Positions 42,843 through 51,753 of a DNA stretch of 64,000 bases are shown in pieces. Source of the DNA: Chitinophaga silvisoli (lineage in GTDB: Bacteria; Bacteroidota; Bacteroidia; Chitinophagales; Chitinophagaceae); assembly GCF_003412465.1 (NCBI RefSeq), contig NZ_QTJV01000004.1:62001-126000 (forward strand), given 5' to 3'. The notes under the pieces are model-generated. The model ran no database searches. It had not been told where the DNA came from and was given only the letters and a program-made list of their open reading frames with translations. The translations under genes were made by a program, and so were the position numbers. The stretch's first letter is position 1. Every line of letters begins with the position of its first letter.

Positions 42843-43722
42843 TTTTGATATGAGCAAAGATACCATTTATTGACGGTTGCCAGCCCAGCATGCGGCGGGC
42901 TTTTTCAGAAGATGCCCTGCTGTTGGAAGCAAGGCCATAATGGCTCATATCAGGGCCGAAAATGCTGATTGCCTCATCCATAGAAAGTGATAATGTCTTT
43001 TCTACACCTAATTTCGCACTCATGGCTGCTGCAAGATCTTTAAAGCTGGCTTCGCCATTTTCTGCATAAAATGCACTCCCTGCCGGCGCATTTTCCAATG
43101 CTTTCACATATAATTCAGCAAGGTCAGCTACATGCACATTTGACCAGATACTTTCTCCTTTTTCCACATAAATACCCTGCCCTTTTTCTTTGGCCACCTT
43201 ATATAATAGTGGAAGCTGGATGCTTTCTTTGTGCAGCCCTGTACCTACACCATATACCATGGTAGGAATAATGACTATGGTACGGATGCCCGTCCTTGCC
43301 GCCTGCAAGACGTGGTTATTGATCCCCGTCCAGGCAATCCGTTCTATTCGTGGAGCAATGGGGTAATCTTCTGTGTAAATAAAGCCGGCAGCTGCACCAT
43401 ATTCCTTTCTTCCTAAAATACTGGAACCAGAAGTGTGAATAAGTGTCTTGCCGGTACCTTTTAGTGTTGCTAACAGTACTTCAATACTATATGGATCTAC
43501 ATGAGAAGCAGTGTGAATAACGGCATCAGCTCCTGCTGCTGCTGATTGTAATAATGCTGCATTGTCGATATTACCGGCAATTGCTTTGATGCCCATGTCG
43601 GCTAAGGGTGACAGCAATTCCGGGCGACGAACCAAACCTGAGACTTCGTAACCTTTGCTTATTAATAAGTTGGCAATTGTACCTCCGATATATCCATTAA
43701 CTCCTGTGATGAAAACTTTCAT
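42829..43722 (-). CDS. NAD-dependent epimerase/dehydratase family protein
   Basis: The 297-residue protein is an extended SDR: ITGVNGYIGGTIANLLISKG gives the GxxGxxG motif, followed by LVRRPE, VIHTASH, and TLIHTSGSSILG. The usual Tyr-x3-Lys is not clear; the strand after the Ser motif contains YTEDYP. Members act on sugar nucleotides or on small aldehydes and ketones. It heads a short operon with the AraC gene and would be controlled by it. Substrate unknown. Confidence 0.85.
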   Translation of the reverse strand: MKVFITGVNGYIGGTIANLLISKGYEVSGLVRRPELLSPLADMGIKAIAGNIDNAALLQSAAAGADAVIHTASHVDPYSIEVLLATLKGTGKTLIHTSGSSILGRKEYGAAAGFIYTEDYPIAPRIERIAWTGINNHVLQAARTGIRTIVIIPTMVYGVGTGLHKESIQLPLLYKVAKEKGQGIYVEKGESIWSNVHVADLAELYVKALENAPAGSAFYAENGEASFKDLAAAMSAKLGVEKTLSLSMDEAISIFGPDMSHYGLASNSRASSEKARRMLGWQPSINGIFAHIKNEIS

Positions 43723-43788
43723 TTTGAATGATTTAGAATATCAAAGGTCGGTGACATCATACAGGCGGAATGGAGTTATACCCGGTAT

Positions 43789-44172
43789 TTATGGTACTTC
43801 ATACAGATTATTGAAGCGGCTGATGGTACCTGTTGTTATATAGCTGAGCAGCAATGCGTTGTCCTCTTCTTTCAGATTGATTCCCAGAGATTTGAATACC
43901 GCCGATGCCCCGGCTATAAAGAATGCATTTTCACTGGAATGCGCTATATGTCCTTCTATCTCCTCCAGGGCAAACCGGTAACTACTGCGCAGCAATACAT
44001 TGCCAAGGGCGAAATTCATACCCTGAATTGCAGCTGCGCGCCAGGGTAATTCTATCCTGTCACAGTTATCTTTTATAGTACCTGCATGATCCCGTGTAAG
44101 CGAAATAGTTACCTCGGCGTAAAAGCCCAGGCCACCAGTTTGGCGGGCATATTTGAAATGAGTTTTCTCCAT
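43789..44172 (-). CDS. small protein resembling elongation factor G domain IV
   Basis: The 127-residue protein is built almost entirely of a segment that reads like EF-G domain IV: GFYAEVTISLTRDHAG, then PWRAAAIQGMNFALGN (compare EF-G IPAVEKGIREAL), and HIAHSSENAFFIAGASAVFKSL (compare EF-G HEVDSSELAFKIAASLAFKEA). No GTPase domain is near. In EF-G this domain enters the decoding site of the ribosome. A stand-alone copy might bind a ribosome-like or RNA target, or simply reuse the fold. The assignment is from pattern memory only; the gene has no clear partners. Confidence 0.55.
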   Translation of the reverse strand: MEKTHFKYARQTGGLGFYAEVTISLTRDHAGTIKDNCDRIELPWRAAAIQGMNFALGNVLLRSSYRFALEEIEGHIAHSSENAFFIAGASAVFKSLGINLKEEDNALLLSYITTGTISRFNNLYEVP

Positions 44173-44289
44173 AATTGTCGTGCATTGCGAAGGTAAAATT
44201 TCCTGATTTAATCCGGAGCTCCGATGGATAGAATTATTGTTTATGTCATCTCAATGCTTTTAAAATTTTTTGGTTCACCCACTTTTTCT

Positions 44290-45198
44290 TTATTTATAAT
44301 TTACATACTGCTCTGCAAAGGTTCCATCCGCATACAGATCTATCAACCCATAGCCCGGTGCTGTCTCCCTCCTGTTACCTTCCCACCATGCACCACTTAC
44401 TGCTCCATTGCATATATATGTCACATTGTTATACACCACCTTATCTCTCAGGTGAATATGCCCGCTCAAACACAATTTCACATTTGGATGCTTATAAAAC
44501 AAACTGATAATAGCAGCTGTATCCGTGTGCATATCGCCGCCTAACATCGTCCATTTATTGACGATGTTATCTTCAATCATTAAAGTAGCGGTAAGTATAG
44601 GGATATGTGATAAGACACATACAGGCATGTTCCTGTCTGTATTACTCAATTCATTTTCCAGCCAGTGAAACTGCTCTTCTCCCAGCTTGCCGATATACCA
44701 GGTATTATCTATATCCAGGTGCACACTATCCAGGCAAATGAATTTCCACCCACCCTTTACAAAACTGTAATAAGGTTTTGCAAGTTCCAGCTGATGCAGT
44801 GCATACGCTTTCTCATTTTTCTCCTTCCACCAGATGTCATGATTCCCTAACACTGAATACACAGGCAGATTGGATTCCGATCTGAACACACTCTTCACCA
44901 GTTTCCACTGCGCTTCATTCGTAGCCAGGTCCTCTTTGTTCATGTCAAATACCAGGTCACCACCATTCAATATAAAATCAACAGCGGGTTGCCGGGACTG
45001 TACATGATGTAAACAATCCCGCAGGTGAAGGGGAGCATCAAACTTGTCTTTCAGATGAATATCTGTAAGGTGGGCGATGCGCAATGCAGGTTTTGCACCA
45101 GTATCCGCCATACTGCTCAATGGCAAGGCAGGGGCGAGTAACAGGCCGCCCATTCGCTTGAATAAGGTTCTTCTTAAGATCCTGGCAAAGTTATACAT
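44290..45198 (-). CDS. metallophosphoesterase (calcineurin-like), exported
   Basis: The 302-residue protein has the metallophosphoesterase motifs in order: RIAHLTDIHL, NGGDLVFDM, LGNHDIWW, VLSHIPI and LSGHIHL, giving the full two-metal site. The N-terminus LRRTLFKRMGGLLLAPALPL has a twin-arginine followed by a hydrophobic stretch, so Tat export is possible. It may cleave a phosphomonoester or nucleotide in the periplasm. It is the last gene of a minus-strand run and starts 23 bases after the multiheme cytochrome gene. Confidence 0.88.
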   Translation of the reverse strand: MYNFARILRRTLFKRMGGLLLAPALPLSSMADTGAKPALRIAHLTDIHLKDKFDAPLHLRDCLHHVQSRQPAVDFILNGGDLVFDMNKEDLATNEAQWKLVKSVFRSESNLPVYSVLGNHDIWWKEKNEKAYALHQLELAKPYYSFVKGGWKFICLDSVHLDIDNTWYIGKLGEEQFHWLENELSNTDRNMPVCVLSHIPILTATLMIEDNIVNKWTMLGGDMHTDTAAIISLFYKHPNVKLCLSGHIHLRDKVVYNNVTYICNGAVSGAWWEGNRRETAPGYGLIDLYADGTFAEQYVNYK

Positions 45199-45221
45199 CC
45201 CATGGAATGCCCTGTGTTAAG

Positions 45222-46325
45222 TTATTGTTTATAAATACCAATCAGGTGAGTGCGCAGGTAGTAAGTACCCGACAATACAATCTTTGAGGAAGGTAATTGG
45301 GGCATATGACAATCCACACAATTCAATACCGCCATTTTATCAAACTTACAAGCCGGAGATGGCTGTTGCTGATGACACTGCATACATTTCTTTGAAAATG
45401 CCACCATATTATTCGCCTCGTTCTGATGCGGATCATGACAAGTCGTACAATTCATCTGCCGGCTTTTTTTAAAACACTGACTCGCTGTGAACAACTGGTA
45501 TTGTGTACCATGAATATCCAGTTGCTCCGGCCTGGAAGGCCCACTGATATCAGGGAAGAAATAATCGTCGTAAGCATCTCCCGGTTGATAGTCAAAAAGT
45601 GATTTCTGCGGTGTCTTCAGACCCGAATGACACAAGGCACACATATCAAGTTGCTGCTGATTACCCAGGGAGCGAACAGCTGTCATATGCATTGGCTTCT
45701 TCTCCTCCGGGTGTGCTGTATGATAAGCCACATGTTCCGCTGCCGGCCCATGACAACGCTCGCAATCTATTCCATAAATGATCTTACCTTTTTCAAACGT
45801 TTCTTTCAATCCCCGGCCTACCATCGCTACACTTTTAATACCAATTGCCGAACTATGACAACCAAAACAGGTACTTGGAATCTGCCTGTCGAACTTAGGA
45901 TGGGAGTTCGGGAAACCGGGACTATTGGCCCAATGCCCTGCACTTACATAGTAGGATACGGGCAACTGGTAATAGTTCTCATTATTCCAGTACAAATAGG
46001 TTTGTGCATGCCGCCCTGAACCCACTGCCAGGTGAAATAAATGTCCGCCCTGTACCTTGCCGCTATCCGTCACGACCATCTCTACACGGGTACTATCATC
46101 ATAGGTAAAGGAGCCCGGGAAAGTACCCAATACATTGGTACTACTCGTTTTAAAATGGGTTGTCTGTAAATAATGATTGTAAATGTCCTGGTGACAACTG
46201 ATACAGGTATTGGCACCGGCATATGCCGGCCCTCTCAGGTCCTGCGCCGGCTGTGTGATACATTGGGATAATAATGCGATCAGACTTATAATGCCTGATG
46301 CCACCCACAGCATTCGTTTATTCAT
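45222..46325 (-). CDS. multiheme c-type cytochrome lipoprotein
   Basis: The 367-residue protein has an N-terminal membrane or lipobox segment (GIISLIALLSQCITQ) and seven CxxCH heme-binding motifs: CISCH, CFGCH, CERCH, CALCH, CTTCH, CMQCH and CVDCH. The spacing, with RGPAYAGANTCISCH near the start, is like cytochrome c554-type proteins. It should carry electrons in the periplasm. It follows the Nramp-like gene by 16 bases and precedes the metallophosphoesterase by 23. Why a heme protein sits with 5-oxoprolinase genes is not known; read-through to an unrelated gene pair is possible. Confidence 0.92.
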   Translation of the reverse strand: MNKRMLWVASGIISLIALLSQCITQPAQDLRGPAYAGANTCISCHQDIYNHYLQTTHFKTSSTNVLGTFPGSFTYDDSTRVEMVVTDSGKVQGGHLFHLAVGSGRHAQTYLYWNNENYYQLPVSYYVSAGHWANSPGFPNSHPKFDRQIPSTCFGCHSSAIGIKSVAMVGRGLKETFEKGKIIYGIDCERCHGPAAEHVAYHTAHPEEKKPMHMTAVRSLGNQQQLDMCALCHSGLKTPQKSLFDYQPGDAYDDYFFPDISGPSRPEQLDIHGTQYQLFTASQCFKKSRQMNCTTCHDPHQNEANNMVAFSKKCMQCHQQQPSPACKFDKMAVLNCVDCHMPQLPSSKIVLSGTYYLRTHLIGIYKQ

Positions 46326-46341
46326 AACGTAGAAAAATATA

Positions 46342-47517
46342 TTACACCAACCACTCCTTCAGCGTAAGGATGCTCAGGCAGCCCATGATCAGCACTACTA
46401 TCCAGCCGATCAAAGACAACAACAGCGGATGATTATATCCCTGCACCAGTCTTTTATTGTAAGCTGCCAGCAACATCACTGCCAGTGCTACCGGCAGGAT
46501 CAATCCATTTAATGCACCTGCTATGATGAGCAACTGCACCGGATTTCCCACTGCCGCAAAAATCACAGTACTGAACACGATGAAAAAGGTAATAAACCAT
46601 TTTTCATTTTTCGCTATAAAAGGATGAAATGTTTTTAAAAATGATACCGAGGTATATGCAGCACCTACCACAGAAGTAATCGCTGCACTCCACATCACCA
46701 TACCAAAGAAACGATACCCGATCTCCCCTGCAGCACTTCTGAACACGGCCGCCGCCGGATTTCCGCTATCCAGTTTCACACCTGCCGTCACTACACCCAG
46801 TGCTGCCAGGAATAACAGGATCCGCATCACACCTGTGATCAGGATCCCCTTTGTTGCACTCCGGTTTACCTGCGGAATAGATTCGGGGCCTCCTATTCCC
46901 GCATCCAGCAGACGATGTGCGCCTGCAAAACTGATATACCCGCCTACTGTACCTCCTACCAGTGTGATGATAGATTTTGTATCAATGCGATCCGGCCAAA
47001 CCATTTGCCGCATCGCATCTATTACAGGGGGATGAGAGCTTACCGCTACATACAGGGTGAGTAAGACCATTAAGATACCTAAATAACGTGTAAACTGATC
47101 CATGGCATTCCCCGCCTCCTTCATCCAGAAGATAAAAAGCGAGATCGCCCCACTCAGGATAGCGCCATACAAGGTATCAAGACCAAACAAGGCTTGTAAT
47201 CCCAATCCACAACCACCAATATTCGCGATATTAAAAACCAGTCCACCCAATACCACCAGCAATGCCAGGAAATATCCCAGGCCGGGTAGTAAGGCATTGG
47301 CCAGGTCCTGTGCACGGGATTGACTCACTGTCAAAATTCGCCAGATGTTTACCTGTGCCCCAATGTCCAGCAGGATAGATACCAGGATAGCAAAGCTGAA
47401 AGCAGCGGCATGCTGCTGTGTAAATACGGTTGTCTGGGTCAGGAAACCTGGTCCTATTGCGGATGTCGCCATTAAAAAGGCGGCACCCAGGAGAACGGAA
47501 GCGCGTTGTTTATTCAA
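46342..47517 (-). CDS. Nramp-family transporter of the 5-oxoprolinase cluster
   Basis: The protein of about 391 residues has ten or more membrane helices and Nramp-like motifs (LMATSAIGPGFLTQTTVF near the start; the family's DPGN is changed to SAIGPG; GLVFNIANIGGCGLG; later YISFAGAHRLLDAGIGG). A relative (YcsG) accompanies the pxpA gene ycsF in Bacillus subtilis, where it is thought to carry a pathway compound. I place the start at TTG 47517, which overlaps the pxpA stop as TTGA. An ATG at 47595 would run 82 bases into pxpA and adds a non-membrane head. The cargo may be a metal or an organic acid. Confidence 0.82.
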   Translation of the reverse strand: MNKQRASVLLGAAFLMATSAIGPGFLTQTTVFTQQHAAAFSFAILVSILLDIGAQVNIWRILTVSQSRAQDLANALLPGLGYFLALLVVLGGLVFNIANIGGCGLGLQALFGLDTLYGAILSGAISLFIFWMKEAGNAMDQFTRYLGILMVLLTLYVAVSSHPPVIDAMRQMVWPDRIDTKSIITLVGGTVGGYISFAGAHRLLDAGIGGPESIPQVNRSATKGILITGVMRILLFLAALGVVTAGVKLDSGNPAAAVFRSAAGEIGYRFFGMVMWSAAITSVVGAAYTSVSFLKTFHPFIAKNEKWFITFFIVFSTVIFAAVGNPVQLLIIAGALNGLILPVALAVMLLAAYNKRLVQGYNHPLLLSLIGWIVVLIMGCLSILTLKEWLV

Positions 47518-48239
47518 GAGTGTTGTATTCTTTGTAAGGTCTGATGCACTGCTTTTGCGAATGTGACGGCATGTGCCCCATCGCCATGCAGGCAAATTGT
47601 TTCGGCACGCAGTGGCACTACTTTTCCACTGACGGCGGTGACTTCCTGTTTCGTCACCATTTGTATGACCTGTGCCAGGGCATCTGCTTCATTTTCTATC
47701 AGGGCATTGGGTTTGCTGCGTGGTGTGAGAGAACCATCATCCTGATAAGTCCTGTCGGCGAACACTTCACTGGCTGTTTTAAGGCCCATTTCAGCCGCTG
47801 CTTTGATGAGCCAGCTGTTAGACAAGCCAAACAAACAGAGCGCCGGATTGGTATCCCTGATCGCCTGTGCGATGGTGGTTGACAGCTGTTGATCTCTGGC
47901 TGCCATGTTGTACAAAGCACCATGTGGTTTTACATGCTGCAGGGTGGCACCCAGTGAGCGGCATACTTCCTGTAAACTGTGTATTTGTGTGGTGATGAGG
48001 TCGTACACTTCCTGATCGGCTAATTGTTGTTCTGTTCTGCCGAAATTGGCTTTGTCATTAAAGCCCGGGTGTGCGCCGATGGCTACTCCATGTTGCAGGG
48101 CCAGGCTCACTGTCCGCTCCATGGTTGCCTTATCTCCGGCATGATAGCCACAGGCAATATTTGCACTGCTGATGTAAGGCATTATTCCGGCATCGGTAGC
48201 CATACCTTCGCCCATGTCACAGTTAAGGTCGATGTACAT
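47514..48239 (-). CDS. pxpA: 5-oxoprolinase subunit A (LamB/YcsF family)
   Basis: The 241-residue protein has the family hallmarks: MYIDLNCDMGEG at the start, SSANIACGYHAGD, HPGFNDKANFGR, and HVKPHGALYN. With PxpB and PxpC it hydrolyses 5-oxo-L-proline to glutamate using ATP. I use ATG 48239, which lies two bases after the pxpC stop, rather than an ATG 12 codons earlier that would overlap pxpC. It is translated between pxpC and the Nramp-like gene. Confidence 0.95.
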   Translation of the reverse strand: MYIDLNCDMGEGMATDAGIMPYISSANIACGYHAGDKATMERTVSLALQHGVAIGAHPGFNDKANFGRTEQQLADQEVYDLITTQIHSLQEVCRSLGATLQHVKPHGALYNMAARDQQLSTTIAQAIRDTNPALCLFGLSNSWLIKAAAEMGLKTASEVFADRTYQDDGSLTPRSKPNALIENEADALAQVIQMVTKQEVTAVSGKVVPLRAETICLHGDGAHAVTFAKAVHQTLQRIQHS

Positions 48240-48241
48240 AT

Positions 48242-49258
48242 TTACTTTTGGTTGTGTTGCAGCCATTCCTGCCATCGTAAGTTACAGGCATTTTGGAGAA
48301 AATGCAAGTGTTGTTCGGCTGCTATCAGCAGCTCTTCGGCTTCATCATGTGGTATGATCTGGAATATAAATTTGCTGTGTGGCAGTAACTGCGCCAATAT
48401 TGGAAGGTCTGCACTGACCACGTGTGCGATGCGTGGATATCCCCCTGTTGTCTGGTGATCGGCCATAAGAATGATCAGGTGGCCATCAGGTAATAGTTGT
48501 ACGGTACCCCTGGTAATGCCGGCCGAGAGCCGTTCCTGTTCGTGTACCATGTGTAATGCGGGGCCTTTGAGCCGGTATCCCATTCTGTCACATTGTTCCG
48601 ACAAGGTAAAGAGATGAGAAGTAAATACCGATTGCGATGCAGGTGTCAGCTCAGGATATTCCAGGCTTGTCACCACCCTGATCACACTTCCATCCGAATA
48701 CAGGTCACGCACATCTGCCCGCCAGGGCAAGGGCGTACCCAGTTGGGTAGTATGCAGATATTTCTGATGCAATGCCTTGTCGATATCCTCATCTACATGA
48801 TTGACAGGAATGCGGTCGTTTTTTTGCAGTTTTCTGCCTTCGAAGCCACCGGCACCTGCCTTCAGATGGGTACTATGGCTGCCTAACCAGGGTGTATTGT
48901 TCAAACCACCCCTGATAGCAAGATAGCAACGTGCGCCGGAAACTGGTTTGGTAAAACGTAATATAGACAACTGGGAAATCCAGATAGGTTGATTAATGTC
49001 CAGTGGCTGCTCATTCACCATCGCTCCAAAATCGCCTCCCGAGAGTGCAATCAGGGTATCCTCTTCAAAAAGTAACACAGCTGCAGGAAAATGTAACTCT
49101 ATAACAGCAGCTTCCGGATCGTTGCCTACGAGAATGTTGGCCACATACATAGCGGCACGGTCCATGGCACCACCCGGGTTTATGCCCAGATGCTGGTAGC
49201 CATATCTGCCCCCATCCTGTATTGTATCCAGTAAGCCCTGTTGGATAACCTGTATCAT
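48242..49258 (-). CDS. pxpC: 5-oxoprolinase subunit C (KipA family)
   Basis: The 338-residue protein opens with VIQQGLLDTIQDGGRYGYQHLGINPGGAMD (quoted in part: IQDGGRYGYQ and GINPGGAMD), followed by GNDPEAAVIEL and LIALSGGDFGA, as in KipA/PxpC. With PxpB it forms the kinase-like part of prokaryotic 5-oxoprolinase, thought to phosphorylate or activate 5-oxoproline. Its ATG directly abuts the pxpB stop (TAAATG). Also called biotin-dependent carboxyltransferase-like, because of distant fold similarity to urea amidolyase. Confidence 0.93.
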   Translation of the reverse strand: MIQVIQQGLLDTIQDGGRYGYQHLGINPGGAMDRAAMYVANILVGNDPEAAVIELHFPAAVLLFEEDTLIALSGGDFGAMVNEQPLDINQPIWISQLSILRFTKPVSGARCYLAIRGGLNNTPWLGSHSTHLKAGAGGFEGRKLQKNDRIPVNHVDEDIDKALHQKYLHTTQLGTPLPWRADVRDLYSDGSVIRVVTSLEYPELTPASQSVFTSHLFTLSEQCDRMGYRLKGPALHMVHEQERLSAGITRGTVQLLPDGHLIILMADHQTTGGYPRIAHVVSADLPILAQLLPHSKFIFQIIPHDEAEELLIAAEQHLHFLQNACNLRWQEWLQHNQK

Positions 49259-49960
49259 TTATATCATTTTATGGAATTCACGCAGCGAGATAGGTATGAA
49301 TTTCACCTCGTCGCCGGGATGACAATAGCAGGGGGATTCCAGTGCAGGGTCAAACATTTTCACAGGTGTTTGCCCGATGATGTTCCAGCCCCCCGGAGAT
49401 GCTAATGGGTAGATGCCGGTTTGCCCCCCGGCAATGCCGACACTGCCCGCCGAAATGTTTAAGCGGGGCTTTTTTTGCCTTGGCGTAGCCAGGCGATCGT
49501 CTACCTTGCCCATATATGGGAAACCCGGGAGAAAACCCAGCATGTAGACAGTATATGTTTGTGAAGTGTGCAGGTCGATGATGTCTGCTTCGCTCATGCC
49601 TTTTTGAGCCGCCATTGTAGCCAGATCCAGCCCAAGCGATGGATCATAGCATACAGGAATCTCTAAAAGACGATGTTTTTCTGTTTTGTGTACGAGCGGA
49701 GCTGTTAGCGCAGGCCCAATTAATGACTGTATGGTAGTAAAGGCATTATTGTTTTGTTCACGGCGTACTAACAGAATATCGTATACGATTGTAAGCGATG
49801 CGTAAGCAGGAATGATATCGAGAATGTATGGCAGCTGCATGGTGAGCAGGTGATTATACACGTTCATGACCTGGTCGTGAACTGCAGCAGAGATTTCCTG
49901 TGACCATTCTATGATCAGGGAATGATCGCCCAGCGGGTTGATAGTATAATCCGTGTTCAT
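49259..49960 (-). CDS. pxpB: 5-oxoprolinase subunit B (KipI family)
   Basis: The 233-residue protein has INPLGDHSLIIEW near the start, EIPVCYDPSLGLDLATMA, YTVYMLGFLPGFPYMG and the C-terminal NISAGSVGIAGGQTGIYPL and PGGWNIIGQTP, all typical of KipI/PxpB. It is the first gene of the run pxpB-pxpC-pxpA-Nramp, followed by the cytochrome and phosphoesterase genes. 5-Oxoproline forms by spontaneous cyclisation of glutamine, so this is a salvage route. No promoter box was clear upstream; the 131-base gap to the patatin stop contains a six-base-arm hairpin around 50039-50060. Confidence 0.93.
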   Translation of the reverse strand: MNTDYTINPLGDHSLIIEWSQEISAAVHDQVMNVYNHLLTMQLPYILDIIPAYASLTIVYDILLVRREQNNNAFTTIQSLIGPALTAPLVHKTEKHRLLEIPVCYDPSLGLDLATMAAQKGMSEADIIDLHTSQTYTVYMLGFLPGFPYMGKVDDRLATPRQKKPRLNISAGSVGIAGGQTGIYPLASPGGWNIIGQTPVKMFDPALESPCYCHPGDEVKFIPISLREFHKMI

Positions 49961-50092
49961 AATTCTGCAATAAGTTACGTGTTATTGCCGAAAAGCTGTC
50001 AATTATTTTTAGGATTGCATGCTGCTGCAAGGATGGAAAGTCCTGTTTCTGGAATCAGGACCTGCAACAACAAGGAAGATTTTTTTGATTTT

Positions 50093-50842
50093 TTACGGTT
50101 GTAATAGTTGGCGGGTATATGCTAACCCAATATTATAGATCTCTTCAAAGTGCTTAAAATCAAACATTCCGAACTTCCCTAAGCCCTCCGGTTCGATGAA
50201 CTCACGGCAACGTGCTTTATTTTTCAACACCGGCTCCCGGATAGCCAGGTGCAGGGTACGATCGATATTGGCGAGGTAACCATTTTCAGGATGGTATGCT
50301 GTGAGCGGATTCACATGCACCCCAATGATATCGTCATGTTTTTCAAGCAGGGGCTCAGCAGGCAGATTACCTGTCAGTCCGCCATCCACATAAGGAATGC
50401 CGTCTATCACGATCGGCTGGAATAACAGTGGAATGGAAGATGCTGCCAATACAGCAGGGATGATCGGCCCTTTGTCAAAGATCATCTGGGTCCCCTTGTT
50501 GAAATCGGTAGCCGCTATATATAAAGGTGCTTCCAGGTCTTCAAAGTTCCTGTGGCGCAGGGTTTGGGTCAACACCTTCTCCACGGTTTTTAAGGAGAGC
50601 AGTCCTGTCCGCCAATTGCGCCATTCCATAGAAAGGCCTATCTTATTGTGCTGGAATATTTCTCTCACCTCATCTGTCGTATACCCATCACAGATAAAAG
50701 CAGCGGCGATAGAGCCGGCACTTGTAGCCGCGATTGCGGATGGTGTAACCTGTTGTTCTGCAAAGGCTTTCAGTACTCCCAGGTGGGCATAACCCCTGGC
50801 TCCCCCTCCTGATAATACAAAGGGACGCGTAGATGCATTCAT
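50093..50842 (-). CDS. patatin-like phospholipase
   Basis: The 249-residue protein has the patatin features: oxyanion GGGARGY (residues 12-18), nucleophile motif with Ser41 in ATSAGSIAAAF (usual GxSxG, here with Ala first), and the Asp dyad partner in DGGLTGNLP. It should release fatty acids from phospholipids or related esters in the cytoplasm or at the inner membrane. Length is typical of the short bacterial rssA/YchK-like group. It starts ten bases after the CPBP protease gene on the same strand. Confidence 0.9.
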   Translation of the reverse strand: MNASTRPFVLSGGGARGYAHLGVLKAFAEQQVTPSAIAATSAGSIAAAFICDGYTTDEVREIFQHNKIGLSMEWRNWRTGLLSLKTVEKVLTQTLRHRNFEDLEAPLYIAATDFNKGTQMIFDKGPIIPAVLAASSIPLLFQPIVIDGIPYVDGGLTGNLPAEPLLEKHDDIIGVHVNPLTAYHPENGYLANIDRTLHLAIREPVLKNKARCREFIEPEGLGKFGMFDFKHFEEIYNIGLAYTRQLLQP

Positions 50843-50852
50843 GTAGCTGTTC

Positions 50853-51713
50853 TTATTTTGGTGCCGGCAGTTCTCCTCTCCTTGTCCAGAGATAAATAGC
50901 CACCAACAGGCTCAAGATAGGAATTACTATCCCAAATTCATCATAGAAGTATTTAGTTTTCTCCGAAGTAAGGGTGAGTGGTGTAAAGATGGCCTGGATA
51001 AACAGGTTATGGCTGGCATGTAAAATCACCGCCGACCACAGACTACCTGATTTAAGACGAAACCAGGTGAATATGAAACTGCCACTGATTACTAAGATAG
51101 AAAAGCAGGAGAACCCATACCAGGCAGGGGTACCACTATTATAATCGGCAAAGAGCAAGATGGGCAGATGCCAGAGCGCCCAGATACAACCTGTGATAAA
51201 GGCGGTTTTTGTATAGCCCAGGATCCTGTACATCTCAGGTGCCAGAAATCCACGCCAGCCGATCTCTTCTCCCAATGCGGTAGACATACTTCTCACCATG
51301 CCATAGGTGGCCGTCAGAAAAATATACAAGGCAATCACAATGACCTTCGGTAACTTTTCCAATCCAAATGATTCCGCTACGCCCCCTACAAACTCAGGGT
51401 CATAAAATTTGCCCCATCCTACTGTCCAGATTATTAAATAGGCGGCGAAACTATATAAGAAGGGCACCAGGTAACTCCATAACTGGTAACGGGCCTCCCC
51501 CCATTTCCAGGCCATGGCACTGATGGGTCGTTTGATAATCAATGATGTCAGGAAAGCAGCCAGGGCAGGACTCCACATCATACCAATAACAAATGCACCC
51601 CTGCCACCCATGATTTTTCCTGTATGAATGATAAAGGCGTAAAAAATAGCACTGATGGCAAAGGTGATCAGCAGGAATATTACGATAGTTTTGCGTGGAT
51701 TTTGTTGTGTCAT
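50853..51713 (-). CDS. CPBP-family intramembrane metalloprotease
   Basis: The 286-residue membrane protein has about eight hydrophobic helices and the CPBP (Abi/Rce1) motifs: ALGEEIGWRGFL, in which the paired Glu binds metal, and ALWHLPILL with the His, followed by a later HASHN. Such proteases cleave proteins in the membrane; some protect against bacteriocins, others process prenylated-like substrates. Its partner is unknown. It is upstream of patatin in a two-gene unit. Confidence 0.88.
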   Translation of the reverse strand: MTQQNPRKTIVIFLLITFAISAIFYAFIIHTGKIMGGRGAFVIGMMWSPALAAFLTSLIIKRPISAMAWKWGEARYQLWSYLVPFLYSFAAYLIIWTVGWGKFYDPEFVGGVAESFGLEKLPKVIVIALYIFLTATYGMVRSMSTALGEEIGWRGFLAPEMYRILGYTKTAFITGCIWALWHLPILLFADYNSGTPAWYGFSCFSILVISGSFIFTWFRLKSGSLWSAVILHASHNLFIQAIFTPLTLTSEKTKYFYDEFGIVIPILSLLVAIYLWTRRGELPAPK

Positions 51714-51753
51714 GCTCTCAATATAGCAAAAAAATTAGGACTACAAACTACTT

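Noticed and set aside
50030..50092. Hairpin GTCCTG...CAGGAC as a terminator of the patatin gene
   Set aside because: The stem is only six bases and the T run begins about 20 bases after it, so I do not call it a terminator.
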